From Treponema sp. (lineage in GTDB: Bacteria > Spirochaetota > Spirochaetia > Treponematales > Treponemataceae), in contig JAHAZJ010000173.1 in the NCBI GenBank assembly GCA_018385315.1, forward strand, positions 1 through 34,846: DNA of 34,846 nt, written 5' to 3'. Shown one piece after another: positions 7,133 through 16,041 of this stretch; the stretch's first letter is position 1; the number at the start of each line of letters is the position of its first letter. The position numbers and the translations under genes were made by a program. Below the pieces are notes generated by a model, which worked only from the letters and a program-made list of their open reading frames with translations, was not told where the DNA came from and made no database searches.

Positions 7133-7804
7133 ATGGCACAGCTTACTTGCAAAAATCTAACATTAGGATACGACTCAAAAATAATCCTTCAAAACATAAA
7201 TTTTCAAGTTTGCAAAGGTGATTATCTTTGTATTCTTGGTGAAAATGGGTCTGGAAAATCTACATTAATGAAGACTATTTTAAATCTTTTAAAACCCCTC
7301 GGTGGCACAATTGAAAGAGGAGACGGTTTATTAAAAGATGAAATAGGATACCTTCCACAACAAAATGAAGTTCAAAAAGATTTTCCTGCAAGTGTTAAAG
7401 AAATTGTTCTTTCAGGGTGCCAGTCTCGTTGTGGTAGAAGACCTTTTTACAATAAGAAAGAAAAGCAACTTGCTGTAGATGCCATGAAAAAAATGGAAAT
7501 ATTAAATCTTTCAAAGCGTTGTTTTAGAGATTTATCCGGGGGTCAACAGCAAAGAGTTTTACTTGCCCGTGCCATTTGTGCTACACAGAAAATGTTTTTA
7601 CTGGATGAACCTGTTTCAGCACTGGATCCAGAAACCACAGAAGAAATGTACCAGCTAATAAATTCCCTTAATGATGAAGGCATTACAATTATCATGATTT
7701 CTCATGATATTGAAGGTGCTCTTAAATATGCATCCCATATTCTTTATGTTGGCCATGATGTTTTCTTTGGAACTAAGGAGGAATTTTTATGTTACAAACA
7801 TTAA
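7133..7804 (+). CDS. znuC: Metal ABC transporter ATP-binding protein
   Basis: A 223-aa ABC ATPase with Walker A GENGSGKS (36-43), Q-loop around LPQQNE, signature LSGGQQQR (134-141), Walker B MFLLDEP (154-160), D-loop SALD and the switch histidine in MISHD. It lies 11 nt after the binding-lipoprotein gene, and its end overlaps the permease start by 16 nt. It should power metal import through the downstream permease. Substrate (Zn or Mn) is inferred from the Fur-family regulator and the binding protein. Confidence 0.9.
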   Translation: MAQLTCKNLTLGYDSKIILQNINFQVCKGDYLCILGENGSGKSTLMKTILNLLKPLGGTIERGDGLLKDEIGYLPQQNEVQKDFPASVKEIVLSGCQSRCGRRPFYNKKEKQLAVDAMKKMEILNLSKRCFRDLSGGQQQRVLLARAICATQKMFLLDEPVSALDPETTEEMYQLINSLNDEGITIIMISHDIEGALKYASHILYVGHDVFFGTKEEFLCYKH

Positions 7805-9198
7805 GTTTATACTTTAGCTATCCTTTTGTCAGATACGCATTTATTGTTGGCATATTAATTTCCCTTTGCTCTTCCCTTCTTGGTGTTACTTTAGTTTTAA
7901 AAAGATTTTCATTTATTGGGGACGGACTTTCCCACGTTGCTTTTGGCGCAATTGCCATTGCTTCTGTATTAAACCTTACAAATAACATGCTGCTTGTTCT
8001 TCCAATCACAATTATTGCAGCAATACTTCTCTTACGAACAGGACAGAATGCAAAAATAAAAGGTGATGCCGCCATTGCAATGATTTCTGTAAGTTCATTG
8101 GCCATTGGTTATTTACTAATGAATATATTCTCAAAATCATCAAATCTTACTGGTGATGTTTGCTCTACCCTTTTTGGTTCCACATCCATCCTTACTTTAA
8201 CCCCACTTCATGTTTGGCTATGCGTAATTCTTTCAATTCTTGTTATTGCCGCATTCATTATTTTTTATAATAAAATCTTTGCTGTTACCTTCGATGAAAC
8301 ATTTGCCCAGGCTATTGGGACCCATGCCTCAATTTTCAATCTTGTAATAGCAATTATTATTGCAATTATAATTGTACTTGCCATGAATCTTGTTGGGTCA
8401 CTTTTAATTTCTGCCCTTGTAATTTTCCCAGCCTTAAGTGCAATGCGAATCTTTAAAAGCTTTAAATCAGTAACAATATGTTCTGCAATTATTTCTGTTG
8501 TTTGCTCTGCCTTAGGTTTATTGATTTCTGTAGTGGGAGGAACTCCAGTTGGTTCAACAATTGTTGGAATAGATTTATCATGTTTTCTTATTTTTTCATT
8601 AATAGGATTTTTGATGACAAAAAGAAAACCATCTTTTCTTCCAGTATCACTTATTTTAATTTCTCTTTTATTAATTGGCTGTTCAAAAAATTCTGCTATC
8701 ACTAAAGCTCAGGAAGAACAGACCATACCCCTTCTTGCAAACTCTGTTATTCCAACAAAAGAAAGTGTAATTCAAATGCCAGATATTCCATCAATGGATG
8801 AAATTAAAGCAATGCACACAGATTATATTCCAAGTGGTATTGTTGATAACGATTTATCAAACATGAACGCAAATATGATTTTTGCCGAAATTTTTAATCT
8901 TGTTTTAATGCCAGATGAATTTATTGGAAGAACCTTTCGCATGAAAGGGAATTTCGCTGTATATGTAAACGAAACATCTGGAAATAAATATTTTTCAATA
9001 ATCATTCCAGATGCTACTCAATGCTGTCAGCAAGGAATTGATATCATCTGTCTTGGAGATATGAAATATCCAGAAGATTTCCCAAAAATTGGTTCAGAAA
9101 TTATGGTAACAGGACAATTCAATTCCATTACAACTGACGAAGGTTTAAGCTTTAATTATTTAGTTATGAGTGAAGAAGATTTTATTCCTCTTCACTAA
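7789..9198 (+). CDS. znuB: Metal ABC permease fused to a C-terminal lipoprotein-like domain
   Basis: 469 aa. Residues 1-275 are a complete ABC-3 permease with about eight membrane helices, including FSFIGDGLSHVAFGAIAIAS near the N-terminus and NLVGSLLISALVIFPALSA. ABC-3 permeases normally stop there. Here the frame continues through MTKRKPSFLPVSLILIS (from Met276) into LLLIGC with Cys298, a textbook lipoprotein signal. About 170 periplasmic residues follow, containing GRTFRMKGNFAVY and DATQCCQQG, which looks like a small beta-barrel (OB-like) domain with a Cys pair. Met276 (8614-8616) has TAGGA 6 nt upstream, so a separate lipoprotein may also be translated. AAGGAGG precedes the main ATG at 7789. 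The gene converges on the TPR gene with a 10-nt gap. Confidence 0.85.
   Translation: MLQTLSLYFSYPFVRYAFIVGILISLCSSLLGVTLVLKRFSFIGDGLSHVAFGAIAIASVLNLTNNMLLVLPITIIAAILLLRTGQNAKIKGDAAIAMISVSSLAIGYLLMNIFSKSSNLTGDVCSTLFGSTSILTLTPLHVWLCVILSILVIAAFIIFYNKIFAVTFDETFAQAIGTHASIFNLVIAIIIAIIIVLAMNLVGSLLISALVIFPALSAMRIFKSFKSVTICSAIISVVCSALGLLISVVGGTPVGSTIVGIDLSCFLIFSLIGFLMTKRKPSFLPVSLILISLLLIGCSKNSAITKAQEEQTIPLLANSVIPTKESVIQMPDIPSMDEIKAMHTDYIPSGIVDNDLSNMNANMIFAEIFNLVLMPDEFIGRTFRMKGNFAVYVNETSGNKYFSIIIPDATQCCQQGIDIICLGDMKYPEDFPKIGSEIMVTGQFNSITTDEGLSFNYLVMSEEDFIPLH
8603..8616 (+). promoter_or_regulatory. Candidate internal ribosome site and start for the lipoprotein part
   Basis: TAGGA at 8603-8607 lies 6 nt before an in-frame ATG at 8614-8616. 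That ATG is exactly the first codon of a signal peptide ending in lipobox LIGC. Translation from here would give a 194-aa lipoprotein in addition to the full-length fusion. Confidence 0.4.
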
Positions 9199-9208
9199 AA
9201 ACCCTAAA

Positions 9209-10438
9209 TTATTTTCCCTGTTCAGCACAAAGTTCTCTCATTTCAACAAAAGTTTCTTCATAGTCTTCATAAACTTCTGCTTTTTTCAGTTTATTTTCAG
9301 CATTATCCAATTCTTTTTTAGCTGATTCAAAATCACCCTTAACTAAATAACCTTGTGCTGCCATGTAACCAACATATCCCTGATATTCATCATCCTTTGA
9401 ATGAAGTTTTTTTGCCTTCCCAATGAACTTAATATAATTTTCCCAGTCTTGAGTCTGGGCAATTAAAGCTAAAACATCAGAGACAACTCTTGGTTCTGAT
9501 TTTACTGCTGCAATAAATTCTTTTTCAGCCTTTGCATAATCATATTTATAAACAAAATAGATTTTTCCTAATTCAAATGTTACATTAAGATTATTCTTTA
9601 ATTTCTTTTTACCTTCATTAAGAACTTTAATTGCTCCGTCTACATCATCCTTGTATAAATAACTGTCTGACCACAAAAGATATTCATCAATTTTCCAATC
9701 TTCATTTGTTTCAAATTTAATTGATTTTTTTATATTTTCCCGAGCCTCTTCATAACGTCCCTGGTACATGAGAGTAAGTGCCAGATTATACCATGCACTG
9801 GCGTTCTCATTTTCAACTTTAACTAAAGTAGCAAAATGATTTTCAGCCTTTTCCCATTCTTTATCATTAATTTCAATGCTGCCCATTGCAAATAAAGAAT
9901 AATTATCATATAAACCTGCTTCTTCTGCTTTTGTATAATTAACTTTTGCCAGCTTTCTAAGTTCATCAAAAGAAATGAGCCACTGATCCCCGTATCGCTG
10001 AGAAACATCATAATAGAAATTTCCCAATGCAAGATTCAAGATTGGTTTTTTACCATGTTCGCTTTGGAAATTATCAATGACTTCTTCTACATTGTACATT
10101 GTCATTGCTGCATCTCCAGTATAATTTAATCGGAGATCCAGTAAATCTTCATTTTTTTCCAGATTTTTGATTACGAACATCTGGTGCATAAGACTCTGAA
10201 CAAAATACTGTGTATAAAGTTCTGTACGCTTATAAATAATATATTCGTTATCATCTAAACCAAGAGCACCATTTGCAGAAGCATATTGCTTTTGAGCAAT
10301 AAACTCATCTGCCTTTGCAATTCTCTCTTTTACTTCAGCTGGAGCATCTTTTAAAACATCATATTCCTGGGCAAAACCAAGAAAACCACTCACTAATAAA
10401 CCCAATGCCAAAAGGCTTTTTAAAACATTTTTCTTCAT
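9209..10438 (-). CDS. Periplasmic TPR-repeat protein
   Basis: A 409-aa protein with a cleavable signal peptide, a Lys start followed by SLLALGLLVSGFLGFAQ, cut about residue 23. The rest is helical repeats. Clear TPR units include ASAWYNLALTLMYQGRYEEA (about 210-230), the NVTFELGKIYFVYKYDYAKA region and YMAAQGYLVKGDFESAKKEL near the C-terminus. No enzyme motif is visible, so it is probably a scaffold or chaperone-like protein in the periplasm. It is monocistronic: it has its own promoter, and its 3' end faces the permease gene. There is no Shine-Dalgarno, and the -10 box sits 7 nt from the ATG, so the mRNA may be leaderless. Confidence 0.8.
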   Translation of the reverse strand: MKKNVLKSLLALGLLVSGFLGFAQEYDVLKDAPAEVKERIAKADEFIAQKQYASANGALGLDDNEYIIYKRTELYTQYFVQSLMHQMFVIKNLEKNEDLLDLRLNYTGDAAMTMYNVEEVIDNFQSEHGKKPILNLALGNFYYDVSQRYGDQWLISFDELRKLAKVNYTKAEEAGLYDNYSLFAMGSIEINDKEWEKAENHFATLVKVENENASAWYNLALTLMYQGRYEEARENIKKSIKFETNEDWKIDEYLLWSDSYLYKDDVDGAIKVLNEGKKKLKNNLNVTFELGKIYFVYKYDYAKAEKEFIAAVKSEPRVVSDVLALIAQTQDWENYIKFIGKAKKLHSKDDEYQGYVGYMAAQGYLVKGDFESAKKELDNAENKLKKAEVYEDYEETFVEMRELCAEQGK

Positions 10439-10445
10439 AAGAAAA

Positions 10446-10474
10446 AGTATAACACAGAAGATTTATATCCGCAA
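10446..10474 (-). promoter_or_regulatory. Promoter of the TPR gene, apparently leaderless
   Basis: Minus strand: -35 TTGCGG (10469-10474), a 17-nt spacer, -10 TATACT (10446-10451), then only TTTTCTT before the ATG at 10438. Transcription would start at or next to the start codon. Confidence 0.55.
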
Positions 10475-10521
10475 TTTTTTAAATGAATCATATTTACATA
10501 AAAGCCATTGGGGCGCTTCCA

Positions 10522-10550
10522 TTGTAAAACATCACTTTTTTCTATATAAT
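10522..10550 (+). promoter_or_regulatory. leuS promoter
   Basis: -35 TTGTAA (10522-10527), a 17-nt spacer and -10 TATAAT (10545-10550), followed by a leader with AGAGGT 8 nt before the ATG. It is divergent from the TPR-gene promoter 48 bp away. No T-box-like structure fits in this short leader. Confidence 0.7.
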
Positions 10551-10584
10551 ACTTAAATATTTATCAATTTAGAGGTAACAAAAA

Positions 10585-13137
10585 ATGAGTAAGTATCCAT
10601 TCGAATCAATTGAACCAAAATGGCAAAAGTATTGGGACACACACAAAACTTTTAAAGTAACAGAGGATGAAAAATATCCAAAAGAAAAACGTATGTACGT
10701 TTTGGATATGTTCCCTTATCCTTCAGCAGCAGGACTTCATGTTGGACATCCAGAAGGTTACACTGCAACAGATATTTACTGCCGTTACCTACGTATGAAT
10801 GGTTACAATGTACTCCATCCAATGGGCTACGATGCTTTTGGTCTTCCAGCAGAAAACTATGCAATTAAAACTGGAACTCATCCAAAAACAACAACAAATG
10901 CAAATATCCAACACTTTACACAGCAGATTAAATCTCTTGGTTTTTCTTATGACTGGGATCGTTGTGTAAGCACATGCGAACCTGATTATTACAAATGGAC
11001 ACAGTGGATTTTCCTTCAGCTTTATAAAAAGGGCCTGGCATATGAATCAGAAACACCAATTAACTGGTGTCCCTCTTGTATGACTGGTCTTGCAAATGAA
11101 GAAGTAAAAGAAGGAAAATGTGAACGATGTCATTCCCCAGTAACTCACAAAACAATCCGTCAGTGGATTTTGAAAATTACTGATTATGCAGACAAACTTG
11201 ATAAAGATTTGGAAGGTTTGGACTGGCCAGAATCTGTAAAAGCAATGCAGCACAACTGGATTGGAAAATCAACTGGTGCCGAAGTAACTTTTACAGTTGC
11301 AGATAAAGACGGAAAACCTACAGAAGACAAACTTACAGTTTATACAACTCGCTGTGATACATTGTTCGGCGCAACTTATATGGTTGTTTCTCCAGAACAC
11401 AAAATTATTTCTAAAATCACAACTGCAGAACAGGAAGCAGCAGTAAAAGCATATCAGGAAGAAGCTGCAAAAAAATCTGATCTTGAACGAACAGACCTGG
11501 CAAAAGACAAAACTGGTGTTTTCTCTGGAAGCTATGCAATAAACCCTGTAAACGGAAAATTAATTCCAATCTGGATTGCAGACTATGTACTTATTTCTTA
11601 TGGTACTGGTGCTATTATGGCCGTTCCTGCTCACGATGACCGGGACTGGGAATTTGCTAAAAAATTCAACCTTCCTATCATCGAAGTATTAAAGTCAGAG
11701 GTTGATGTTCAAAAGCAGGCTTGGACACAGGATGGAATCCATGTTAATTCTGAATTCCTTGATGGCTTAAACAAAAAAGATGCCATTGCAAAAATGCTGG
11801 AATTCTTAGAAGAAAAGAAAATCGGACGCAAAGCAATCAACTATAAACTTCGGGACTGGGTATTCAGCCGTCAGCGCTATTGGGGTGAACCAATTCCTCT
11901 GGTACACTGTCCAGACTGTGGAACAGTTCCAGTTCCAGAAGAAGAATTACCACTTACATTACCAGAAGTAAAATCTTACCAGCCAACAGGAACTGGTGAA
12001 TCTCCACTTGCGGCAATTGATTCATGGGTAAATTGCAAATGTCCAAAATGTGGAAAACCTGCAAAACGGGAAACAAATACAATGCCACAGTGGGGTGGCT
12101 CTTGCTGGTACTATTTGCGTTACCTTGATCCAAAAAATAACGATAAGTTCTGTTCAGAAAAAGCAGAAAAATACTGGATGCCTGTAGACTTGTACATTGG
12201 TGGAGCTGAACATGCCGTTCTTCACTTGCTTTATGCTCGTTTCTGGCACAAAGTTCTTTACGATTGCGGTGTTGTTTCTACAAAAGAACCATTCCAGCGT
12301 CTTATAAACCAAGGTATGATTACTTCATTTGCATTCCAGCGCAAAGATAAAACTTTGGTTCCTGTAGACGAAGTAGAACAGAATGCAGATGGTAAATATA
12401 TTGAAAAGGCAACAGGTGTAGAGCTTGAACAGATTGTTGCAAAAATGTCTAAATCATTAAAGAATGTTGTAAATCCAGATGATGAAATTAAAGCATATGG
12501 AGCAGATTCTGTTCGTATGTATGAAATGTTCATGGGACCACTTACAATGTCTAAACCTTGGTCAACTCAGGGTATTGTTGGTATTCACCGCTTCCTTGAA
12601 AAAGTTTGGTCTGTATCTGAAAAACCAATGTCTGACATTGATATTACAGGCAAACTTCAGGACAAAGCACTTATTTCTGCCCGCAAAACTTTTGCTCAGA
12701 CAATTAAGAAGGTAACTGAAGATACTGCAACATTGAACTTCAACACTGCAATCAGTCAGATGATGATTTTCATTAACGAGATTTCTAAGTTACCAGAAGT
12801 TCCAAAAGCAATGTGGTCAGACTTTGTAAAAGTATTAAGTCCATATGCTCCTCACCTTGGAGAAGAACTTTGGGAAAAACTTGGTAATAAAGATACAATT
12901 GCTTATGTTCAGTGGCCAACATTTAACGATGACTTTACTAAAGATGATACAAAAGAAATTGTTGTTATGGTAAACGGAAAACTCCGTGACAAGTTTGAAG
13001 CAGCTCCAGGAACTGCTGATGATACTCTTAAAGCAACAGCATTTGAACTTCCAGGCATAAAGAAATTTACAGATGGTCATGAAGTTGTAAAATGCATTGT
13101 TGTAAAAGATAAACTTGTAAACATTGTAATTAAATAA
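10585..13137 (+). CDS. leuS: Leucyl-tRNA synthetase
   Basis: An 850-aa class I synthetase that charges tRNA-Leu with leucine. The N-terminus shows the bacterial LeuRS signature [19 protein letters not shown], with the HIGH-type motif HVGH at 52-55. A zinc-knuckle insertion carries CPSC and CERC at about residues 163-184. The CP1 editing domain contains [19 protein letters not shown], and its conserved aspartate segment ([19 protein letters not shown]) is intact, so proofreading should work. The class I KMSKS loop is at 620-624. The C-terminal anticodon-binding and LeuRS-specific domain is complete, ending IVIK. Length is normal for a bacterial enzyme. It is transcribed alone from its own promoter and closed by a strong hairpin terminator. 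Confidence 0.98.
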   Translation: MSKYPFESIEPKWQKYWDTHKTFKVTEDEKYPKEKRMYVLDMFPYPSAAGLHVGHPEGYTATDIYCRYLRMNGYNVLHPMGYDAFGLPAENYAIKTGTHPKTTTNANIQHFTQQIKSLGFSYDWDRCVSTCEPDYYKWTQWIFLQLYKKGLAYESETPINWCPSCMTGLANEEVKEGKCERCHSPVTHKTIRQWILKITDYADKLDKDLEGLDWPESVKAMQHNWIGKSTGAEVTFTVADKDGKPTEDKLTVYTTRCDTLFGATYMVVSPEHKIISKITTAEQEAAVKAYQEEAAKKSDLERTDLAKDKTGVFSGSYAINPVNGKLIPIWIADYVLISYGTGAIMAVPAHDDRDWEFAKKFNLPIIEVLKSEVDVQKQAWTQDGIHVNSEFLDGLNKKDAIAKMLEFLEEKKIGRKAINYKLRDWVFSRQRYWGEPIPLVHCPDCGTVPVPEEELPLTLPEVKSYQPTGTGESPLAAIDSWVNCKCPKCGKPAKRETNTMPQWGGSCWYYLRYLDPKNNDKFCSEKAEKYWMPVDLYIGGAEHAVLHLLYARFWHKVLYDCGVVSTKEPFQRLINQGMITSFAFQRKDKTLVPVDEVEQNADGKYIEKATGVELEQIVAKMSKSLKNVVNPDDEIKAYGADSVRMYEMFMGPLTMSKPWSTQGIVGIHRFLEKVWSVSEKPMSDIDITGKLQDKALISARKTFAQTIKKVTEDTATLNFNTAISQMMIFINEISKLPEVPKAMWSDFVKVLSPYAPHLGEELWEKLGNKDTIAYVQWPTFNDDFTKDDTKEIVVMVNGKLRDKFEAAPGTADDTLKATAFELPGIKKFTDGHEVVKCIVVKDKLVNIVIK

Positions 13138-13156
13138 TTTTTTGCATAGATTGCTA

Positions 13157-13209
13157 AAAAAACAGCGTTCTAAATGAAGTTTTATTCAAATAGAACGCTG
13201 TTTTTTTTT
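13157..13209. terminator. Bidirectional intrinsic terminator
   Basis: The stem AACAGCGTTCTA (13161-13172) pairs with TAGAACGCTGTT (13191-13202) around an 18-nt loop. It is preceded by an A-run and followed by a T-run, so it can stop both leuS (plus) and the STAS operon (minus), whose genes converge here. Confidence 0.9.
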
Positions 13210-13244
13210 ATCTATTGGTAAATACTATTGCTAAAAAGAATCAA

Positions 13245-13571
13245 TTATTTTACTTCGGTAACAGAAGAAATTATATGAAACAGGCTTTTAAATCCGCTAG
13301 AAGAAATGGTTCTTTCAGCTTCATTTGACATAGACATAAAATACAATTTATATCCGGCATCTGCGCAATCATTAAAAGCTGCCATTAATACACCCATTCC
13401 AGAAGGATCCATCTCAATTAATTTTGACATATCTAAAACTACATTGTTTTCCAATACAGCTTTATATAAGTTATCTTGAAACTCACCAACAGTATATGCA
13501 TTCAAAGCGCCTTCCATTACGAACTGCTTATAGTTTGCACCTTCTTTTTCAATAATAGTTAACTGTTCCAT
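13245..13571 (-). CDS. STAS-domain anti-sigma-factor antagonist
   Basis: A 108-aa single STAS domain of the SpoIIAA/RsbV type. The phosphorylation segment reads LIEMDPSGMGVLMAAFNDC, with Ser58 in the position phosphorylated by anti-sigma kinases. It lies 9 nt downstream of two SpoIIE-type phosphatases, with AGGAG before the start. The usual logic is that the phosphatase removes the phosphate from this protein, which then binds the anti-sigma kinase and frees a sigma factor or other output. No HATPase kinase is encoded in this window, so the partner must lie elsewhere or the output is not a sigma factor. Confidence 0.88.
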   Translation of the reverse strand: MEQLTIIEKEGANYKQFVMEGALNAYTVGEFQDNLYKAVLENNVVLDMSKLIEMDPSGMGVLMAAFNDCADAGYKLYFMSMSNEAERTISSSGFKSLFHIISSVTEVK

Positions 13572-13580
13572 TCATAACTC

Positions 13581-16040
13581 CTAGTTTTTAAACATATCAT
13601 CAAAATTGCTAAAATCCATATCTTCTGGTAAGTCATCTGGTAGAGCAGTATCTTCTAATTTCTTTTCCTGTTCTTCTGCCTGTTCCTGTGCCATTCTGAT
13701 AAGATCTTCCTGACTAATTTCTTCATCTGCAAAAGCTTCTATGTTTGTTTCTTCTGGTAAATCAAAAGATGAATTATCAGTTTCTGTTACCTCAGAAGCT
13801 TCATCACTTAATCCTTCAGTGTTTATTTCTCCATCAGGAGTAATATCTGATGGTTCAACATCATCATAGAATTCAGCAGCAGTCTGATATTTAAGAACAA
13901 GAATACTTACATCATCTTCCATTTCTTTTGACATAAATTTTTTTAATCCATCAAAAGTAAATTGAGCCATACGCTGGGCAGGATATGTTGAGTTATCAAG
14001 CAATGCCTGCTGAATACGTTCTTTTCCAAAAATTTCACCACGAAGTGAATGTGACTGAACAAGTCCATCTGTACAAGTAAGAATAATATCACCTTTATTT
14101 AACTTAGTTGTCTTAACTGAAATATATGGTGAAATATCTTCTACGAAACCTAATACGTGACCAGAACCCTGAATTTCAATAACGTTATTATAAACCTGTG
14201 TATAAAGCATTAAGGCTGGAATACCACAGTTGATGTAATACATTGTATCTGTATCAAAATCAATTAAACCAAATAAACCAGAGAAAATAGTTCCTTTTCT
14301 TAAGGAGTTTTTAATGAATGAGTTAATCTTAACAATCAACTGCTTAAAATCATGAGTTTCTGCAAGGTAAGTACGAATAATAGACTTTAAGATGACCATA
14401 TTCATAGATGCAGCAATACCTTTTCCAGATAAGTCACCAACAACAAATAAGTGACGTGTATCTGTCAAACGAATGAAATCAATAAATTCACCACCAATAT
14501 TGTGAGCAGGAACCATTAAATATCCAGTATCTACCTTTGGATTTTTAATATGGTCAACGTTTTCCTGAATAGAAGTAATGATCTGTGATGACATTCGAAT
14601 TTCACGATTTACGACAGAAATAATTTCCTTATTGGAAATATTACGCATGTAATATCCAAATACGAAGAAGTAAGAATAAAGCTTATTAAAAATATCAAGG
14701 TCATAATCTTTATAGTGATCGCCATTTACTCGTTTTCCAAGAGTAATCAAACCTAAAATATTACGTCCTTCATTAAGCAAGAAGAAGGCATCAGAGTTTG
14801 TATCCTTAAAAAATTTTTCAAGATATTCATCTGCTGCAGAAATATCATGTACGTGACCAACTTCTGTAGAACAAACAACTGATTTATTGTTATTCAAAAG
14901 AACATCAAACATTGGATTTGACAGCGGAATTGTAAAATCCTTTTTATTTGATGAATAAGCTGTAATCAAAGAGCCCTTAGTATCAGAAATATAAACATTT
15001 AAGCTTGATGACTGAACATTTCGTCTAAAAATCTGATACATTCTTTCTGTAATTTCATCCATTTCTGCACTGTAATCAATTGTTGCAAGATCTTTTTCCA
15101 ATGAAGCAGCATAATCTGCAGTATAAAGTCTTGTTGTTGTTGTTAATAACTGAGTAACTTTTGTAGAAATAAAAATTGCAACAACAGAAATAAAAATAAA
15201 CTCAACACAGAAAGAAGCTGATTTTAGTTTTAAACCAAGGGGCTGCACATACATAACAACAATTGCAAGCAAAACACCAGGAATTATATAAGATAAAATT
15301 GCACGCAAAATATTAAAGATTCGTGTTTTTCCTGATGGAATACTGTTTCTTGAAAGTGCAGTAGCAAGGGCAGCAATCATGAACACGTAACCAAACAAGA
15401 ATAAACATGTATATCCAGGATTCTCACTTGATATAAACATCAAGAAATGCAAAGTAAACCATAGCAAAAGGATTCCTTCGCCAACAATAATTCCTCTATA
15501 TTTCTGCAAACTGTTACCATTTTTCTCTTCAATAACCATAAAGAATAGAAATGCAAAAATAGGAAGAACATAACGGAAGATAATCTGATACAAATCATAA
15601 ACAGTGATTGGAAAGAAAGATTGAGCTGGACCAGAAAATATATATTTTGATTCAACATTAAATAATAATGTTTTTGTAACTTCTACATAATCAAATGACC
15701 ATACCATAGCGATGGCAACAATCATTAATGCAAACTTCAAAATATTTATAAAGAAATAGTTCTTTTTTAAAGCAACTGCTAAAAGCGCAAAACTAAATGA
15801 AATCCAGAAAAAGCCGTCTAAAAGAATGACACCACGAATCATATAATTTATGATTCCATCAATCCATTTTGTATGTAAAATCATTACCAAGGTCAATAAA
15901 ATTGATTCTATAGTAATAATTAACAATAAAGTCAAAAAATTAGAACAATCTGAAGACTCCCTCTGAAGTTTTTTATCAAAATAGAATGTAAAGGCTAAGA
16001 AAATTATCGAAATAGCAATATTTAATAAAATGAATACCAT
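13581..16040 (-). CDS. Membrane sensor with GAF-like domain and SpoIIE/RsbU phosphatase
   Basis: An 819-aa protein. Residues 1-300 contain about nine hydrophobic helices, a large membrane sensor. About 330-480 is a GAF-like domain. About 500-700 is a PP2C-type SpoIIE phosphatase with VVGDLSGKGIAASMNM, the ILTCTDGLVQ strand and MEDDVSILVLKY, which supply metal-binding aspartates. The first motif is IGGEFIDF where RsbU-type enzymes have GGDxxD, so one metal-site Asp is replaced by Glu. From about 705 the tail is strongly acidic (rich in Asp/Glu) and probably disordered. It starts 1 nt after the stop of the upstream phosphatase gene and probably acts on the STAS protein encoded next. Confidence 0.88.
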   Translation of the reverse strand: MVFILLNIAISIIFLAFTFYFDKKLQRESSDCSNFLTLLLIITIESILLTLVMILHTKWIDGIINYMIRGVILLDGFFWISFSFALLAVALKKNYFFINILKFALMIVAIAMVWSFDYVEVTKTLLFNVESKYIFSGPAQSFFPITVYDLYQIIFRYVLPIFAFLFFMVIEEKNGNSLQKYRGIIVGEGILLLWFTLHFLMFISSENPGYTCLFLFGYVFMIAALATALSRNSIPSGKTRIFNILRAILSYIIPGVLLAIVVMYVQPLGLKLKSASFCVEFIFISVVAIFISTKVTQLLTTTTRLYTADYAASLEKDLATIDYSAEMDEITERMYQIFRRNVQSSSLNVYISDTKGSLITAYSSNKKDFTIPLSNPMFDVLLNNNKSVVCSTEVGHVHDISAADEYLEKFFKDTNSDAFFLLNEGRNILGLITLGKRVNGDHYKDYDLDIFNKLYSYFFVFGYYMRNISNKEIISVVNREIRMSSQIITSIQENVDHIKNPKVDTGYLMVPAHNIGGEFIDFIRLTDTRHLFVVGDLSGKGIAASMNMVILKSIIRTYLAETHDFKQLIVKINSFIKNSLRKGTIFSGLFGLIDFDTDTMYYINCGIPALMLYTQVYNNVIEIQGSGHVLGFVEDISPYISVKTTKLNKGDIILTCTDGLVQSHSLRGEIFGKERIQQALLDNSTYPAQRMAQFTFDGLKKFMSKEMEDDVSILVLKYQTAAEFYDDVEPSDITPDGEINTEGLSDEASEVTETDNSSFDLPEETNIEAFADEEISQEDLIRMAQEQAEEQEKKLEDTALPDDLPEDMDFSNFDDMFKN

Positions 16041-16041
16041 A

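Noticed and set aside
8590..8640. Frameshift or assembly error creating the permease-lipoprotein fusion
   Set aside because: The frame is continuous and both halves are intact; nothing in the sequence points to an error, though re-sequencing would settle it.
10551..10584. T-box riboswitch before leuS
   Set aside because: The leader is only about 30 nt, far too short, and has no T-box sequence.
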